Below, piece after piece: positions 44,118 to 59,551 of a DNA stretch of 64,000 nt. The translations under genes were made by a program, and so were the position numbers. Below the pieces are notes generated by a model that was given only the letters and a program-made list of their open reading frames with translations, did not search any database and was not told the origin of the DNA. This stretch comes from Leuctra nigra (taxonomy: Eukaryota; Arthropoda; Insecta; Plecoptera; Leuctridae). The stretch's first letter is position 1. The number at the start of each line of letters is the position of its first letter. The DNA lies in assembly GCA_934045905.1 (NCBI GenBank), contig OW203768.1, forward strand, positions 22,907,060 through 22,971,059. Reading direction: 5' to 3'.

Positions 44118-45825
44118 TTTAGAACACAAAGTACCTCTCTTCCAATCTGTAGACTTAACTGTGGTTATATTACACACTTAAAAGCTCGCATTAATGGAAA
44201 TAAGTTGACATTGTGTTTCAAGGACACAAAGTACCTCGCTTCAAATCTATAGACTCAACTGTGGTTATATTACACACATGAGAGCTCGCATTGATGGAAA
44301 TAAGTTGACATTGTGTTTCAAGAACACAAAGTACCTCGCTTCAAATCTATAGACTCAACTGTGGTTATATTACACACTTGAGAGCTCGCATTGATGGAAA
44401 TAAGTTGACATTGTGTTTCAAGAACACAAAGTACCTCGCTTCAAATCTATAGACTCAACTGTGGTTATATTACACACATGAGAGCTCGCATTGATGGAAA
44501 TAAGTTGACATTGTGTTTCAAGAACACAAAGTACCTCGCTTCAAATCTATAGACTCAACTGTGGTTATATTACACACATGAGAGCTCGCATTGATGGAAA
44601 TAAGTTGACATTGTGTTTCAAGAACACAAAGTACCTCGCTTCAAATCTATAGACTCAACTGTGGTTATATTACACACTTGAGAGCTCGCATTGATGGAAA
44701 TAAGTTGACATTGTGTTTCAAGAACACAAAGTACCTCGCTTCAAATCTATAGACTCAACTGTGGTTATATTACACACTTGAGAGCTCGCATTGATGGAAA
44801 TAAGTTGACATTGTGTTTCAAGAACACAAAGTACCTCGCTTCAAATCTATAGACTCAACTGTGGTTATATTACACACATGAGAGCTCGCATTGATGGAAA
44901 TAAGTTGACATTGTGTTTCAAGAACACAAAGTACCTCGCTTCAAATCTATAGACTCAACTGTGGTTATATTACACACTTGAGAGCTCGCATTGATGGAAA
45001 TAAGTTGACATTGTGTTTCAAGAACACAAAGTACCTCGCTTCAAATCTATAGACTCAACTGTGGTTATATTACACACATGAGAGCTCGCATTGATGGAAA
45101 TAAGTTGACATTGTGTTTCAAGAACACAAAGTACCTAGCTTCAAATCTATAGACTTAACTGTGGTTATATTACACACTTGAGAGCTCGCATTGATGGAAA
45201 TAAGCTGACATTGTGTTTCAAGAACACAAAGTACCTCGCTTCAAATCTATAGACTCAACTGTGGTTATATTACACACTTGAGAGCTCGCATTGATGGAAA
45301 TAAGTTGACATTGTGTTTCAAGAACACAAAGTACCTCGCTTCAAATCTATAGACTCAACTGTGGTTATATTACACACATGAGAGCTCGCATTGATGGAAA
45401 TAAGTTGACATTGTGTTTCAAGAACACAAAGTACCTCGCTTCAAATCTATAGACTCAACTGTGGTTATATTACACACTTGAGAGCTCGCATTGATGGAAA
45501 TTTGTTGACATTGTGTTTCAAGAACACAAAGTACCTCGCTTCAAATCTAAAGACTCAACTGTGGTTATATTACACACATGAGAGCTCGCATTGATGGAAA
45601 TAAGTTGACATTGTGTTTCAAGAACACAAAGTACCTCGCTTCAAATCTATAGACTCAACTGTGGTTATATTACACACATGAGAGCTCGCATTGATGGAAA
45701 TAAGTTGACATTGTGTTTCAAGAACACAAAGTACCTCGCTTTAAATCTATAGACTCAACTGTGGTTATATTACACACTTGAGAGCTCGCATTGATAGAAA
45801 TATGTTGACATTGTGTATCTATAAC
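44118..45825. repeat. 100-bp satellite array 1
   Basis: About 17 head-to-tail copies of a 100-bp monomer containing GAACACAAAGTACCTCGCTT, AGACTCAACTGTGG and GAGAGCTCGCATTGATGG. Copies are nearly identical in the middle and diverge at the first and last units, as expected for unequal exchange. A two-state site (ACACATG or ACACTTG) varies along the array without a simple period. Confidence 0.95.
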
Positions 45826-45844
45826 TTTTTTAAAATCTTTTCGG

Positions 45845-46090
45845 CCTAGAATGATTTTAGATCAATCCCAGTAAACATATCAGCTGGCTCGATGAAGGCA
45901 CGGTGATGGGCTATAGTACCGGCCACTCTGGCAAGGTGCTGGCCACGAACAAGATGGTGCATTCAAAGATCATGCTGGCCAACAGCAATGACGCCGGTAC
46001 TGGCTCAGTGCTGGCTGGGCTGCACGCGGCCAAATTTCCGGTACTGGGCCAGTACCGGCCAATTGCTCTGGCCGGTACCGGCAGGTACTG
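45845..46090. repeat. GGCCGGTACC-rich patch 1
   Basis: Several copies of CCGGTAC/GTACCGG and CTGGCC words occur, related to the better-ordered array at 61715-62110. Their palindromic core CCGGTACCGG makes both strands alike. Confidence 0.6.
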
Positions 46091-46859
46091 ATATTATGGA
46101 GCTTCTCCCCTCTCTCTCTCTCTCTGGCAGTGCATCGTCTTGATCTTCGTAATGTTAACATTTGAAAAAATCGTTAAATACCATCGATTTCGTTCAATAA
46201 CGCAAATGTCTTCGGGATCAGTGTGTATGAGACAAAACCTTACTGACCTCAGATCATACCCACACTTCAACCCTATCTGTATTAAATCATGATTTTATCA
46301 TTTTTTACGAATATTTCTGTACATAAATGCTCAGTATTAATGAAAAGCCACTTTACTAATATTCGGAGAATATATGAACTGTGAGTGGAGCTTTATGATA
46401 AAATAGTCTTAAATTATTTGCGGTGTGTATTGTACAATGCATTGAATTAGTTTCTTAGATCTGCTGTGTGACGTTGAGTACGTACACACCGCATCATCTG
46501 AGGTCCTATAATTTTGACCTTGACGTAGAGGTTGCCATTTACTCGCCAGAACTATTGCATCGTATGTCTTCGGCGTTGTCAGGTTTCCTCAGTTTGCTTC
46601 GAATGTATGAGTAGAGGTTTAAACCACCGGACAAGTGTGTAAGAAGACTTGAGAATCTGTTCAGTCTTTCTGAGGTCTTTCTTTCAGTATCTATTGAATC
46701 CTCGAATTTCATAATGAATTGATAATTGGAAATCACTCAACTTATTTATCACAAAATTGTTATTATCAGCGCAGATAATAATTATATTCACACTTATCAT
46801 GCATGTGTTTTAGGAAATATTAATAAATTATTTAAATCGTTTCAAAATTATACTTACAA
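46091..46859. other. Intergenic stretch
   Basis: No gene supported. A minus-strand frame at 46539-46736 has no recognisable motif. A CTCTCTCT run is near 46108. Confidence 0.35.
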
Positions 46860-47385
46860 AATATCAACAAATGTTAGTAAAACACACTGTTTTTGTACTC
46901 AAAAGTGTGAATATCCATTGATAAATATGACATTTAAATCAAGTGGACAATTTGACGGGAAATGCCATTCCTGTTAAATGATGTAATATTTTACTGTTAC
47001 CATGGTAACGTCATTGATGGTTGATTAAAAAATTACGCCATTTGACAGTATAACCGTTTTCCCTAGAAAATGTCCACTGATTTTAACATTATATTAATGA
47101 ATTTAATAATGTGTACACTTTTGAGTATGAAAATTATGATATTTATCGACAAATATGTTTTTATTTTGACGGGAAACCCCGTGGGTGATATAGGACAGCA
47201 TCATGATTTATAATGTCTAGCCAAGAAACAATTTGTAACGATGGTGAAGACATTGTTGCCATTGCAATGATCTGCGCTATGGCGTTAGTGTATATTTTAC
47301 TGATTTTAAACAATGGTAATAAAATAAATCATTTTAATATTTCTTAATTTTTTTTAATAGATTCCATGAAAACTAGTCATCCCAC
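46860..47385. repeat. Dispersed repeat block, left half, copy A
   Basis: About 500 bp homologous to 49980-50485 in the same orientation. Shared words include ACAATTTGACGGGAAA, TGACAGTATAACCGTTTTCC and GGGAAACCCCGTGGGTGA. In this copy the block is separated from its right half by the LINE fragment at 47386-48783. Confidence 0.85.
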
Positions 47386-48783
47386 TTATATATTTTTTAT
47401 TTAAAACTCTGCCAACAACAATTGTTGGTTGCCAACAAAGACACAGAATAATACACAACAAAAATGAAAAGATAACTAAATTAACAAAATCATGAGAAGT
47501 GACTAAAATTAGGTAATAAACATTTGAACTATGAAATTAATGATATAAATGGTTTTTCAAAATAATAACTGATCTCCTAATTACATCTATAACTATACTA
47601 TTTAACAAAGTCTTATGCAACTTGTGCTTCACTACAAATGCTTTCAAAAATCCAGGAATTGTTCCTCGTGACCCAACCATTAGTCCTACGATGTCGACAT
47701 GAAGCAAACCATACATTCTTGAGTATTCCCCTATAGTTGGTTCATAATACTTCCGTTTTTCTTCATCAACTTCTTCAGGTTGATTTTTATGTGATTCGAA
47801 CCTAATGGTTGGGTCGATGATTAAGCCGTGTTTTTTTAGATTGTCGATTACAATAATGTCAATGCGTTTAGACCCTCCAAAGCACGTAACTTCTTCATAG
47901 ACGTCGAATTTGTTCTTTTCTCTAAACGCATTGGCAATCATTGTTCGGACGGAATTATGTCTCGCGATTTGTAGAAGTTCTCCGTGCTGGCAGAAGTTCA
48001 GGACGTGTCCAAGGGTTTCTATCTCAGTGCAATGTCTGCACTGGTTTATACCGCCCTGACTTCTGCCGTGTAACACTCGAACTGGGGCTACATTTGCCGT
48101 CATTTTAATTGCATCTCTCCACTCACTGCAAGTTAAACCATTCCGTTTATTTATCCAGTTGTTTGTTGGAGTATGTTCGCTGAACAAAATTACCCCTTTA
48201 CCCTTTTGTGTGAGTTCGCACCATCTTTCATACTCCCTATCTCGTAAGTGTTCACGAATAACAGATGGTTTAGGGTAAGATTTATTCGGATCTTTTGACA
48301 ACGAATCGATGTTTATTCCAAGTTTGGTGGCACAATTTTGGCGCTCTCCTGTCAAATTCCTCGTGCTGACGACATACTTATTACAGGACTTTTCCAACAC
48401 ATTACAAACGTTGTAGTGCTGTATGTATGCTTCCCATCGTGCTCGAAATAATTGCAGACCTTTGTGTTTATTTGCTGAGTAAATCATACTGGCCGGCGTG
48501 TCTCCAGGAATGCACAAGATGTCCTTCAAAGCACTTCTTATTATCTTATCAACATCATCCAAAAATTTTGAGGTAAGCTGTACGAAAGGTGCGTTTTGAA
48601 ATGGGTAAACAAGGGTAGGCCAGACGTAAATATTTAAAATATTTAACTTCTGATCTGCTTTCAAAAGTGGAGATTTCACTAAAGCTTCTATGTTGGTACG
48701 AAGCGAAGAAATCACCTTCTCGTGGTTGAAGACAATCCCACGATTGAAGTTTACTCCTAAGTACTTGATAGATTCATCCTGTA
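47386..48783 (-). mobile_element. 5'-truncated LINE fragment with restriction-like endonuclease
   Basis: An open frame runs from about 48780 to 47537. It starts in the RT thumb (IKYLGVNF), passes a segment with IYVWPTLVYPFQNAPF, and then shows a zinc-knuckle-like CRHC...GHVLNFC, RH, and a PD-(D/E)xK-like block KRIDIIVID followed by GLIIDPTIRFE. This order is that of site-specific early-branching LINEs (R2/R4/NeSL group). All upstream RT motifs are missing. Comparison with the near-empty copy at 50485-50510 places the insertion between CATCCCACT and TAATCT. Confidence 0.8.
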
Positions 48784-49680
48784 GTAATCTCTGAATTCAT
48801 GCAAATATACATTTCGTAACAAAACAAAACTTTAGTTTATTGCAAATTGGCGGTAGCCAATTTCAGATTAGCTTTGAAATCTATGCCAAAACTAGGACCG
48901 ATTCTGGTAAATCTAGTTTCTACGGCAAAAATAGATGACGAAAGCAACACTCGAATTTAAGCAAATATTTCGGAGGTGGAGTGTTTGCGATTACATCGCA
49001 AAACGACGATATCTACTGGAATTGGCGTTGTGATCAATTGTTTTCATATCGATAGCTGTGAAATAATTGTATAAATAATATAACAATTCTTCACTCAATC
49101 ACGTATTGCTAGACCGTAAGGTTCATTATCCCGCACCTTTAACATAGGAATCTCGCCCTTATCAATATAACACACAGAAGCCATTTAAATTATTTGAAGT
49201 TTTTTCACTTTCCTGACAACATTTTTAAAATCTGAGTTCACATTCGAATTCAGCGTGAAAATTGGAGGTAACCACTCTAAAATTCAACTGTCTACTTGCA
49301 AAAATGAGAGAGAAAGACCGATTCTAAAATTCGTGAATTAGTTCAGATTTAATGCCATAGTAACAACGTTAGAGCAACCTCGATCTTGCACGTGAAGTCA
49401 ACGCAGAGAAAATAATTTTATTTGAACGATGATTACCGTTAATCCAAGCATTCTAGAGAAAAGTGTTTCAAACAAAAAACACTCACAATAGGATAATACA
49501 TCGGTTAAAAGATTGAATTTGACGAATCCTGTTCAAACAGAGGAGAGAAAAATCCTGGGACCTCGTATGTAATGGCATAATTCATATTGATCATCACACA
49601 TTTGTGAACTCGAATTGATGATACGAGTGAGCCTAGTGTGTATAAGATAGAACCATATAATTCTGAGAAAATATTTATTT
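48784..49680. repeat. Dispersed repeat block, right half, copy A
   Basis: Homologous to 50500-51485 and to 62950-64000 in the same orientation. Landmark words are TAGGACCGATTCTGG, CACGTATTGCTAGACC and ATCTCGCCCTTATC. It has no coding potential. The block may be part of a larger non-autonomous element; its true ends are not visible. Confidence 0.85.
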
Positions 49681-49979
49681 TATAGATGATTATCGCAAAA
49701 AAAATTGACTAATGATTGAATATTACAACCTTGAAACACATTTTCGCAGTCCAAGGTTACGAGGAAAATTAAGTAGGAAGAAAACATTTTAGTCCAACTA
49801 GCATTTTAATAGTATGTCAAAAAGTGGTTATTTTTCTTGTATAATTACGGAAATGTTATTGTTTGTAATGGGTAGCAGGCTTGATTCTCTTGGCTGTTCT
49901 TCCTGACTTAGTTTGTTTCGTGGTATACCTTCAGATTTAAGAAAATGCTATTTATTCTAACAAATTTATTTATAGAAAA

Positions 49980-51485
49980 TATCAACATAATGTTGATAAA
50001 ACATACTGTTTTATACTCAAAAGTGTAAATATCCATTGATAAATATGACATTTAAATCAAGTGGACAATTTGACGGGAAACGGCATTCCTGTCGAATGAT
50101 TTAATATTTTATTGTAACCATGTCAACGTCATTAATTGTTAGTTGATTAAGAAATTACGCCATTTGACAGTATAACCGTTTTCCCTAGAAAATGTCCACT
50201 GAATAAAACATTATATTTATGAATTAATGTGTACACTTTTGAGTATGAAAATAATAATTTTTACAGACAAATACGTTTTTATTTTGACGGGAAACCCCGT
50301 GGGTGAGCATCATGATTTATCAATTCTAGCCAAGAAACAATTTGTAACGATGGTGAAGACATTGTTGCCGTATGCAATACTCTGAGCTATGGCGTCAATG
50401 TATATTTTACTGATTTTAAACAATGATAATAAAATAAATCATTTTAATATTTCTTAAATTTTTTTGATGCCTTGAAAACTAGTCATCCCACTACAAAAAT
50501 ATGGTAATCTTTGAATTCTAACAATTTTTAAACAAAAATAGCATAACATAACAAAACTTTAGGTTATTGCAATTTGGCGGCCGCCAATTTCAGATACGTA
50601 ATCGCTTAGCTTTGAAATCTATGCGAAAACTAGGACCGATTCTGGTAAATCTAGTTTCTACGGCAAAAATAGATGACGAAAGCACCACTCGAATTTTAGC
50701 AAATATTCCGGAACACTCCTCGTAAGTATACCTACCACACTATCGATCACTTCGATCTGTGGTAGTTTTAAAAATTCGTTCAAATATCTCAATTTCGTTC
50801 AATTACATCGCAAATAGACGATATCTATTGGAGATGGCGTTAGGATCAATTGTTTTCATATCGATACCATTGAAATAATTGTATAAATAATATAACAATT
50901 CTTCACTCAATCACGTATTGCTAGACCGTAAGGTTCATTATCCCGCACTTTTAACATAGGAATCTCGCCCTTATCAATATAACACACAGAAGCCATTTAA
51001 GTTATTTGAAGTTTTTTCACTTTCCTGACAACATTTTTAAAATCTGAGTTCACATTCGAATTCAGCGTGAAAATTGGAGGTAACCACTTCTAAAATTCAA
51101 CTGTCTACTTGCAAAAATGAGAGAGAAAGACCGATTCTAAAATTCGTGAATTTGTTCAGATTTAATGCCATAGTAACAACGTTAGAGATGGTTAGAGCAA
51201 CCTCGATCTTGCACGTGAAGTCAACGCAGAGAAAATAATTTTATTTGAACGATGATTACCGTTAATCCAAGCATCCTAGAGAAAAGTGTTTCAAACAAAA
51301 AACACTCACAATAGGATAATACATCAGGGAATATATTGAATTTGACGAATCTTTTTCAAACAGTGGAGAGAAAAATCCTAGGACCTCGTTTGTAATTGAT
51401 AAATTCATAATGATCATCACACATTTGTGAACTCGAATTGATACTGTAAATGAGCCTAGAGTGTGTATAAGATAGAACTTCTGCT
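49980..51485. repeat. Dispersed repeat block, copy B (without the LINE)
   Basis: The left and right halves are contiguous here, showing the arrangement before the LINE fragment seen in copy A. A short variable segment at 50710-50790, with CGATCACTTCGATCTG, matches copy C at 63477-63495 but not copy A. Confidence 0.85.
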
Positions 51486-53112
51486 ATTAATTATTTAAAT
51501 AATTCTTAAACACTGTATGTTATGAAGAAAGTATTTTAATAGGTATTTCATAATAAATTGAATACAGAAAAGCATCTGTCTGAGAAATTGAAGCTGTTAA
51601 TAATGACCGTAAAGATTATTGTATACAAAACTGTGCGTAATGGGAGGGTTGCTAAGGTGTCGAATTCTAGACGCAGAGGGGCGTAAGTCCGTCTTGTTAA
51701 TACATTGCCTCGAGCTCGTGTGTTGGCGCTTGTCCAACTTGCTCACATCCCCTGTGAGCGGCAAATGATGGGAGGGTCGCCTAATGAGTCGAGTTCTAGA
51801 AGCGGTCCTAATAGGTCTGTAGAAGGTAAATCGATGGTCTGCGGGGGCATGTATTTAAAATTTTGGCCCAATTTTGAGTTTAAAGTACGGCGTTACAATT
51901 TCAAAAATCGACTAGCTGAGAATTTCTAGTATTTTTTATTTTTCTTCACTCAATATCGAGCTGGGACCTACCCTCTTTTTTTAAAAATGTCTCGTACTTT
52001 CGCTCTCAAAAGGACAATTCGGCGCCCATTTCGGCGCCATCTTGAATTAGTGAGTCGGCGTTATGTCCATCGGAATCGACGTGTAAGCATTAGTTAAGTT
52101 TTGCATATTCAAGTATTTCCTCCAAAAATTGCAAGCGATGTGCTCAAACTCGATTTTCGATAAATAATCTGGAGCTACCTCCGTCTGGCGGTGCTTTGTC
52201 TTGTTCTCGGATCTGTTACATTTTCAAAAAACCTTTCAAAACCCCAAAGTTCGTTCAATTGCATCGCAAATAGACTCTTCTTATCGCAAAAGTCTTCATG
52301 ATCAACAGTTTTCCTATGTGTACCTACCTGTTGAAAACCACGAATTCCCAAGAATTTTGCCGCTTTTGAAAAATATCGACTTTTGACAATGTCGTTGATA
52401 ATGAGATCACTATCGATTTTTCCTGTTTTAAAATTGCAGTTAATTTGCAGCTTAGAATTCTCATAGACAACGTACGTACCTACATAGCAATATAAAAATA
52501 TCCGGGACGTGTCATGTGAACATTGCAGGCAAAGCGGTGATATTTAAATTGAAAAAGCAACATGTAAAAACTCTCTTTGTGATCGCATCTTTATTCATTT
52601 TACTTTTTAATCATTCGGATATAAGTTAAAAATTAACCCAAAATATAAGTAAGTGTCGTCGCATGACATGAGAAATTAATATTACAATATAAAATACTTC
52701 GGAAAGACGGTGAAGGTTGGCAAGTCTCATTACACACTCGTGGAGAGAATCAAACATATTACTCATGTTCGAAGTAAACTGAAACCCCTAACCACGCAGA
52801 AAATGGAAACCTTCTTATGGCGATAAACACTCCTACCTTCAGTTCAAGGTCGAAGCTCTAGGACCTCAGATAATGCGGTGTGTGCGTATCGGTGATACAC
52901 AACAGTTCAGTGAAGCAAATCTAATGCATGTGTATAAAACAAGGAAAAACTATCAAGCAATTGTTTAAATAAATCCCAAACTCGTCCATATTTACTCCTA
53001 ATATTATGAAAGTAGATTTACATAGCATTGGTCATTCGTTTACGGATAATCATTACTTAACAATATCCTCATTTTGAGTTTGAATCAATATATTGAACTT
53101 TCTGAATTTCTT
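51486..53112. other. Intergenic stretch
   Basis: No gene supported. A short imperfect direct repeat around ATGGGAGGGT lies near 51640-51690 and 51770-51820. Otherwise unremarkable. Confidence 0.4.
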
Positions 53113-53130
53113 CAAGGTCTTTTGGGTAGT

Positions 53131-54708
53131 TTTATCGCATACACATTGTTGAATTTAAAATAACAATACGAGGTCGTCTGTGTGTTAATACACGCCAATC
53201 CCATTTCTCAGTTGTATCTGAAGTCTTCTGGCTATCGCATACACATTGTTGAATTTAAAATAACAATACGAGGTCGACGGTGTGTTGATACACGCCAATC
53301 CGATTTCTCAGTTGTATCTGAAGTCTTCTGGCTATCGCATACACATTGTTGAATTTAAAATAACAATACGAGGTCGACGGTGTGTTGATACACGCCAATC
53401 CGATTTCTCAGTTGTATCTGAAGTCTTCTGGCTATCGCATACACATTGTTGAATTTAAAATAACAATACGAGGTCGACGGTGTGTTGATACACGCCAATC
53501 CGATTTCTCAGTTGTATCTGAAGTCTTCTGGCTATCGCATACACATTGTTGAATTTAAAATAACAATACGAGGTCGTCTGTGTGTTAATACACGCCAATC
53601 CGATTTCTCAGTTGTATCTGAAGTCTTCTGGCTATCGCATACACATTGTTGAATTTAAAATAACAATACGAGGTCGACGGTGTGTTGATACACGCCAATC
53701 CGATTTCTCAGTTGTATCTGAAGTCTTCTGGCTATCGCATACACATTGTTGAATTTAAAATAACAATACGAGGTCGTCTGTGTGTTGATACACGCCAATC
53801 CGATTTCTCAGTTGTATCTGAAGTCTTCTGGCTATCGCATACACATTGTTGAATTTAAAATAACAATACGAGGTCGTCTGTGTGTTGATACACGCCAATC
53901 CGATTTCTCAGTTGTATCTGAAGTCTTCTGGCTATCGCATACACATTGTTGAATTTAAAATAACAATACGAGGTCGTCTGTGTGTTGATACACGCCAATC
54001 CGATTTCTCAGTTGTATCTGAAGTCTTCTGGCTATCGCATACACATTGTTGAATTTAAAATAACAATACGAGGTCGTCTGTGTGTTGATACACGCCAATC
54101 CGATTTCTCAGTTGTATCTGAAGTCTTCTGGCTATCGCATACACATTGTTGAATTTAAAATAACAATACGAGGTCGTCTGTGTGTTGATACACGCCAATC
54201 CGATTTCTCAGTTGTATCTGAAGTCTTCTGGCTATCGCATACACATTGTTGAGTTTAAAATAACAATACGAGGTCGTCTGTGTGTTAATACACGCCAATC
54301 CGATTTCTCAGTTGTATCTGAAGTCTTCTGGCTATCGCATACACATTGTTGAATTTAAAATAACAATACGAGGTCGTATGTGTGTTGATACACGCCAATC
54401 CGATTTCTCAGTTGTATCTGAAGTCTTCTGGCTATCGCATACACATTGTTGAATTTAAAATAACAATACGAGGTCGTCTGTGTGTTGATACACGCCAATC
54501 CGATTTCTCAGTTGTATCTGAAGTCTTCTGGCTATCGCATACACATTGTTGAATTTAAAATAACAATACGAGGTCGTCTGTGTGTTAATACACGCCAATC
54601 CGATTTCTCAGTTGTATCTGAAGTCTTCTGGCAATCGCATACACATTGTTGAATTTAAAATAACAATACGAGGTCGTCTGTGTGTTAATACACGCCAATC
54701 CGATTTAA
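53131..54708. repeat. 100-bp satellite array 2
   Basis: About 16 head-to-tail copies of a 100-bp monomer containing ATCGCATACACATTGTTGAA, TAACAATACGAGGTCG, TACACGCCAATCCGATTTC and TATCTGAAGTCTTCTGGC. Variants at GGTCGTCTGTG or GGTCGACGGTG and TTAATA or TTGATA mark sub-blocks: the ACGG type is clustered at the left end. Confidence 0.95.
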
Positions 54709-55531
54709 ATTTAAATTCAACGTTTAAATTACAACATTTTAAGACACAAGACGCAAGTCTGTCAAATATAACAATATAGAATGTTTTTCAAGATGTTACA
54801 AGTTATATATAATCCAACAAAAAATATACACATTTGTGAAATTGTATTCAATAACATTTTACGTGGATTTCCCCCCTCTATAAAAATATCAATAGTCAGT
54901 TACTGCAGTTAGAAACTTGTCTATTTCGCACGTATGTGACATTTGTTTTATGTAATAGTTACATTGTTTAACGTTATTATTATTATTTTCCGGTAATCAT
55001 TTGGTACGTACACGATTTTAGCATACGCACGATATTACGTACTTTTTAAAAAAACATACGATTATCTTCAACAGAGTAATACGATATTTAATTGTATTTA
55101 ATTGTTTAGTCATTGCTCCAATGTAGTTATCTTAATTTATTTGCTGGTTTCTATGCATGTAACATAGGTGTACCTAACAATTGAACGTATTAATTAATAG
55201 TTTACAAAACTATACGTTTTTATTTTTTATGACCTCACATTGTATTGGCTTAGGCGGTCGCGCTGTGTGTATTTCAAATATTTGAATGCCGTCATGTCAT
55301 TGGCTGATTCGAATTTAAAGGGAACTCCACAAAATGCATGTCCGAAAAAGGAGCTCACATGCTGCGGTCACTACGCGTCATGGGTGTGTACGAAGTGTGT
55401 GAAAACTATTCGAGCGCCGCCCTGGTGGGAACACACCTCAACTACGAAAACAGACAAATCTATCAATGAGCTCATAGCTGAAACTCGGTAGGAAGGCCTT
55501 ATTTATCATTTAGCATTGATTCCCTATACTA
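54709..55531. other. Intergenic stretch
   Basis: AT-rich. A plus-strand frame at 55240-55491 has several cysteines, including a CxxC pair (VCTKCV), but I do not recognise it and found no splice-site support, so no gene is called. Confidence 0.35.
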
Positions 55532-56015
55532 AACTAGGAAAACGCTCAGTGTAACGCGTTGATGAGCGAGCACGGGTACGTGCAAATTCTCGAACCGGAA
55601 ATGCGTACACAACGCACAGAAAACATATACATCCATATGGAATTGATTATGATATCAACTTAAAAGTGTATGCTTTTCATCGAAACTTTAAAATAGCATC
55701 TAAGCACCTGGTTCATAAAGCAAATCAGAATCAATTTTCAATTGGCACTGGAAAACATTCATTTCGATACTTCATTACTGACAGATATTAAAAATGTAAA
55801 TAACTTCATACGTTCTTAACTGATTGGGATGAAATTTTGTAAAATAAGAGACAATATTGGTCTTAATGATCATGCAAAATATGAGTTTGATCAGAATTAT
55901 CGAAGACCGTTTTCATTTTTCAGCCTATAAGGAGATATTTATTTAAATTTTAACCAATGAATCTGAGTAACGCGTTGATGAGCGAGCACGGATACGCGCA
56001 ACACCTCGAACCGAA
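55532..56015 (+). repeat. Two dispersed repeat copies
   Basis: Copies of the GCGTTGATGAGCGAGCACG family at 55532-55600 and 55966-56015, in the same orientation about 420 bp apart. The first includes the intact left part CTAGGAAAACGCTCAGTG. Confidence 0.7.
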
Positions 56016-57849
<1,834 letters not shown>

Positions 57850-58676
57850 AAGTACTCAATGAGGTCTCGAATACACAGAATGAATGCTCCAATTGTTTCC
57901 GAGGTCTGTAGTGTAACACACACAGATCAAAACATTTTACAATCACTTCGAGGTCTCGAATACACAGAATGAATGCTCCAATTGTTTCCGAGGTCTGTAG
58001 TATAACACACACATATCAAAATATTTTACAATCACTTCGAGGTCTCGAATACACAGAATGAATGCTCCAATTGTTTCCGAGGTCTGTAGTGTAACACACA
58101 CAGATCAAAATATTTTACAATCACTTCGAGGTCTCGAATACACAGAATGAATGTTCCAATTGTTTTTGAGGTCTGTAGTGTAACACACACAGATCAAAAT
58201 ATTTTACAATCACTTCGAGGTCTCGAATACACAGAATGAATGTTCCAATTGTTTCCGAGGTCTGTAGTGTAACACACACAGATCAAAATATTTTACAATC
58301 ACTTCGAGGTCTCGAATACACAGAATGAATGTTCCAATTGTTTCCGAGGTCTGTAGTGTAACACACACAGATCAAAATATTTTACAATCACTTCGAGGTC
58401 TCGAATACACAGAATGAATGTTCCAATTGTTTCCGAGGTCTGTAGTATAACACACACAGATCAAAATATTTTACAATCAGTCACTTCGAGGTCTCGAATA
58501 CACAGAATAATTGCTCCAATTGTTTCCGAGGTCTGTAGTATAACACACACAGATCAAAATATTTTACAATCAGTCACTTCGAGGTCTCGAATACACAGAA
58601 TGAATGCTCCAATTGTTTCCGAGGTCTGTAGTATAACACACACATATCAAAATATTTTACAATCACTTCGAGGTCT
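57850..58676. repeat. 89-bp satellite array 3
   Basis: About nine head-to-tail units with GAGGTCTCGAATACACAG, CCAATTGTTTCCGAGGTC and GTAACACACACAGATC. Period is 89 bp over most of the array; the last units have a 4-bp insertion (CAGTCACTTC for CACTTC). Confidence 0.93.
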
Positions 58677-59216
58677 AAAATAATTTTTATTTCCAAATCC
58701 TGATTCCAAAAATTTTCCAGATTATCTTCCCAAGACTCTCTTTCAATTGCTTACCTTTTTACAATTACCATTTGATAATTACCATTGCACCATTGCTGCT
58801 CAGTGCTAACTTAACTTTAAAACAAACACTTACATCTGATGCTGATTGCATTTCAAAATGCAGCATTAAATTGCAGTAAGTTGCTGTAGATATTAGAATT
58901 GCGAACATAAAATGTGTTTTGCAAAATTTCAAAACAAGACCAACTAAATGTTTAACCCTATATTATTACAGTTGTTGGTGGATATCAAAGACTTCTACTT
59001 ACACATTATTTCAAGGATAATGAAATTTGTAGGAGATTGAAGCAATGTCAACATTTGATCAAAATTATTGTATTCAGTAGTTTTAACAGATAATGCCCAC
59101 ATTGCTTCAGACATATTGCAAAATACTGTTCATCGACTCAATACAAATTAATTATTCATATCATCGCTAAGACGGTAATAAATAGAAGAAATCAATTTTT
59201 TATTAACACAATCTTG
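58677..59216. other. Intergenic stretch
   Basis: AT-rich, no gene, RNA or transposon end recognised. Confidence 0.35.
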
Positions 59217-59516
59217 AATCTAGTGGAGCGGTCGCTCCACCCAGCCAAGTCGTACTATACACTCACAGTCACTCAACATACCGTAAATGCCTAATAAACT
59301 GAGGAGCAGCCCAAACACTTTTACTGTAAGCAACAACATGGCATTTTCGGCCTACTGGATCTTAAAATTGGAAAATCTCACATTGTTGTGAAATGTCTTA
59401 ATTTCGAGCTATGGCCCACCCCACCCCATTTACCAAATTTGGGAACAACAGGTTTTGCCATTTGCGAGCTAGAGAGCCATGAAAACAGTGAAATTATACC
59501 CCTTCTTAAAGCTATC

Positions 59517-59551
<35 letters not shown>

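Noticed and set aside
51705..51929. Short plus-strand frame near a duplicated ATGGGAGGGT segment
   Set aside because: No motif is recognised and the duplicated segment is too short to call as a gene or element.
55240..55491. Cysteine-containing plus-strand frame
   Set aside because: A CxxC pair is visible but no family is recognised and no splice-site or upstream context supports a gene.
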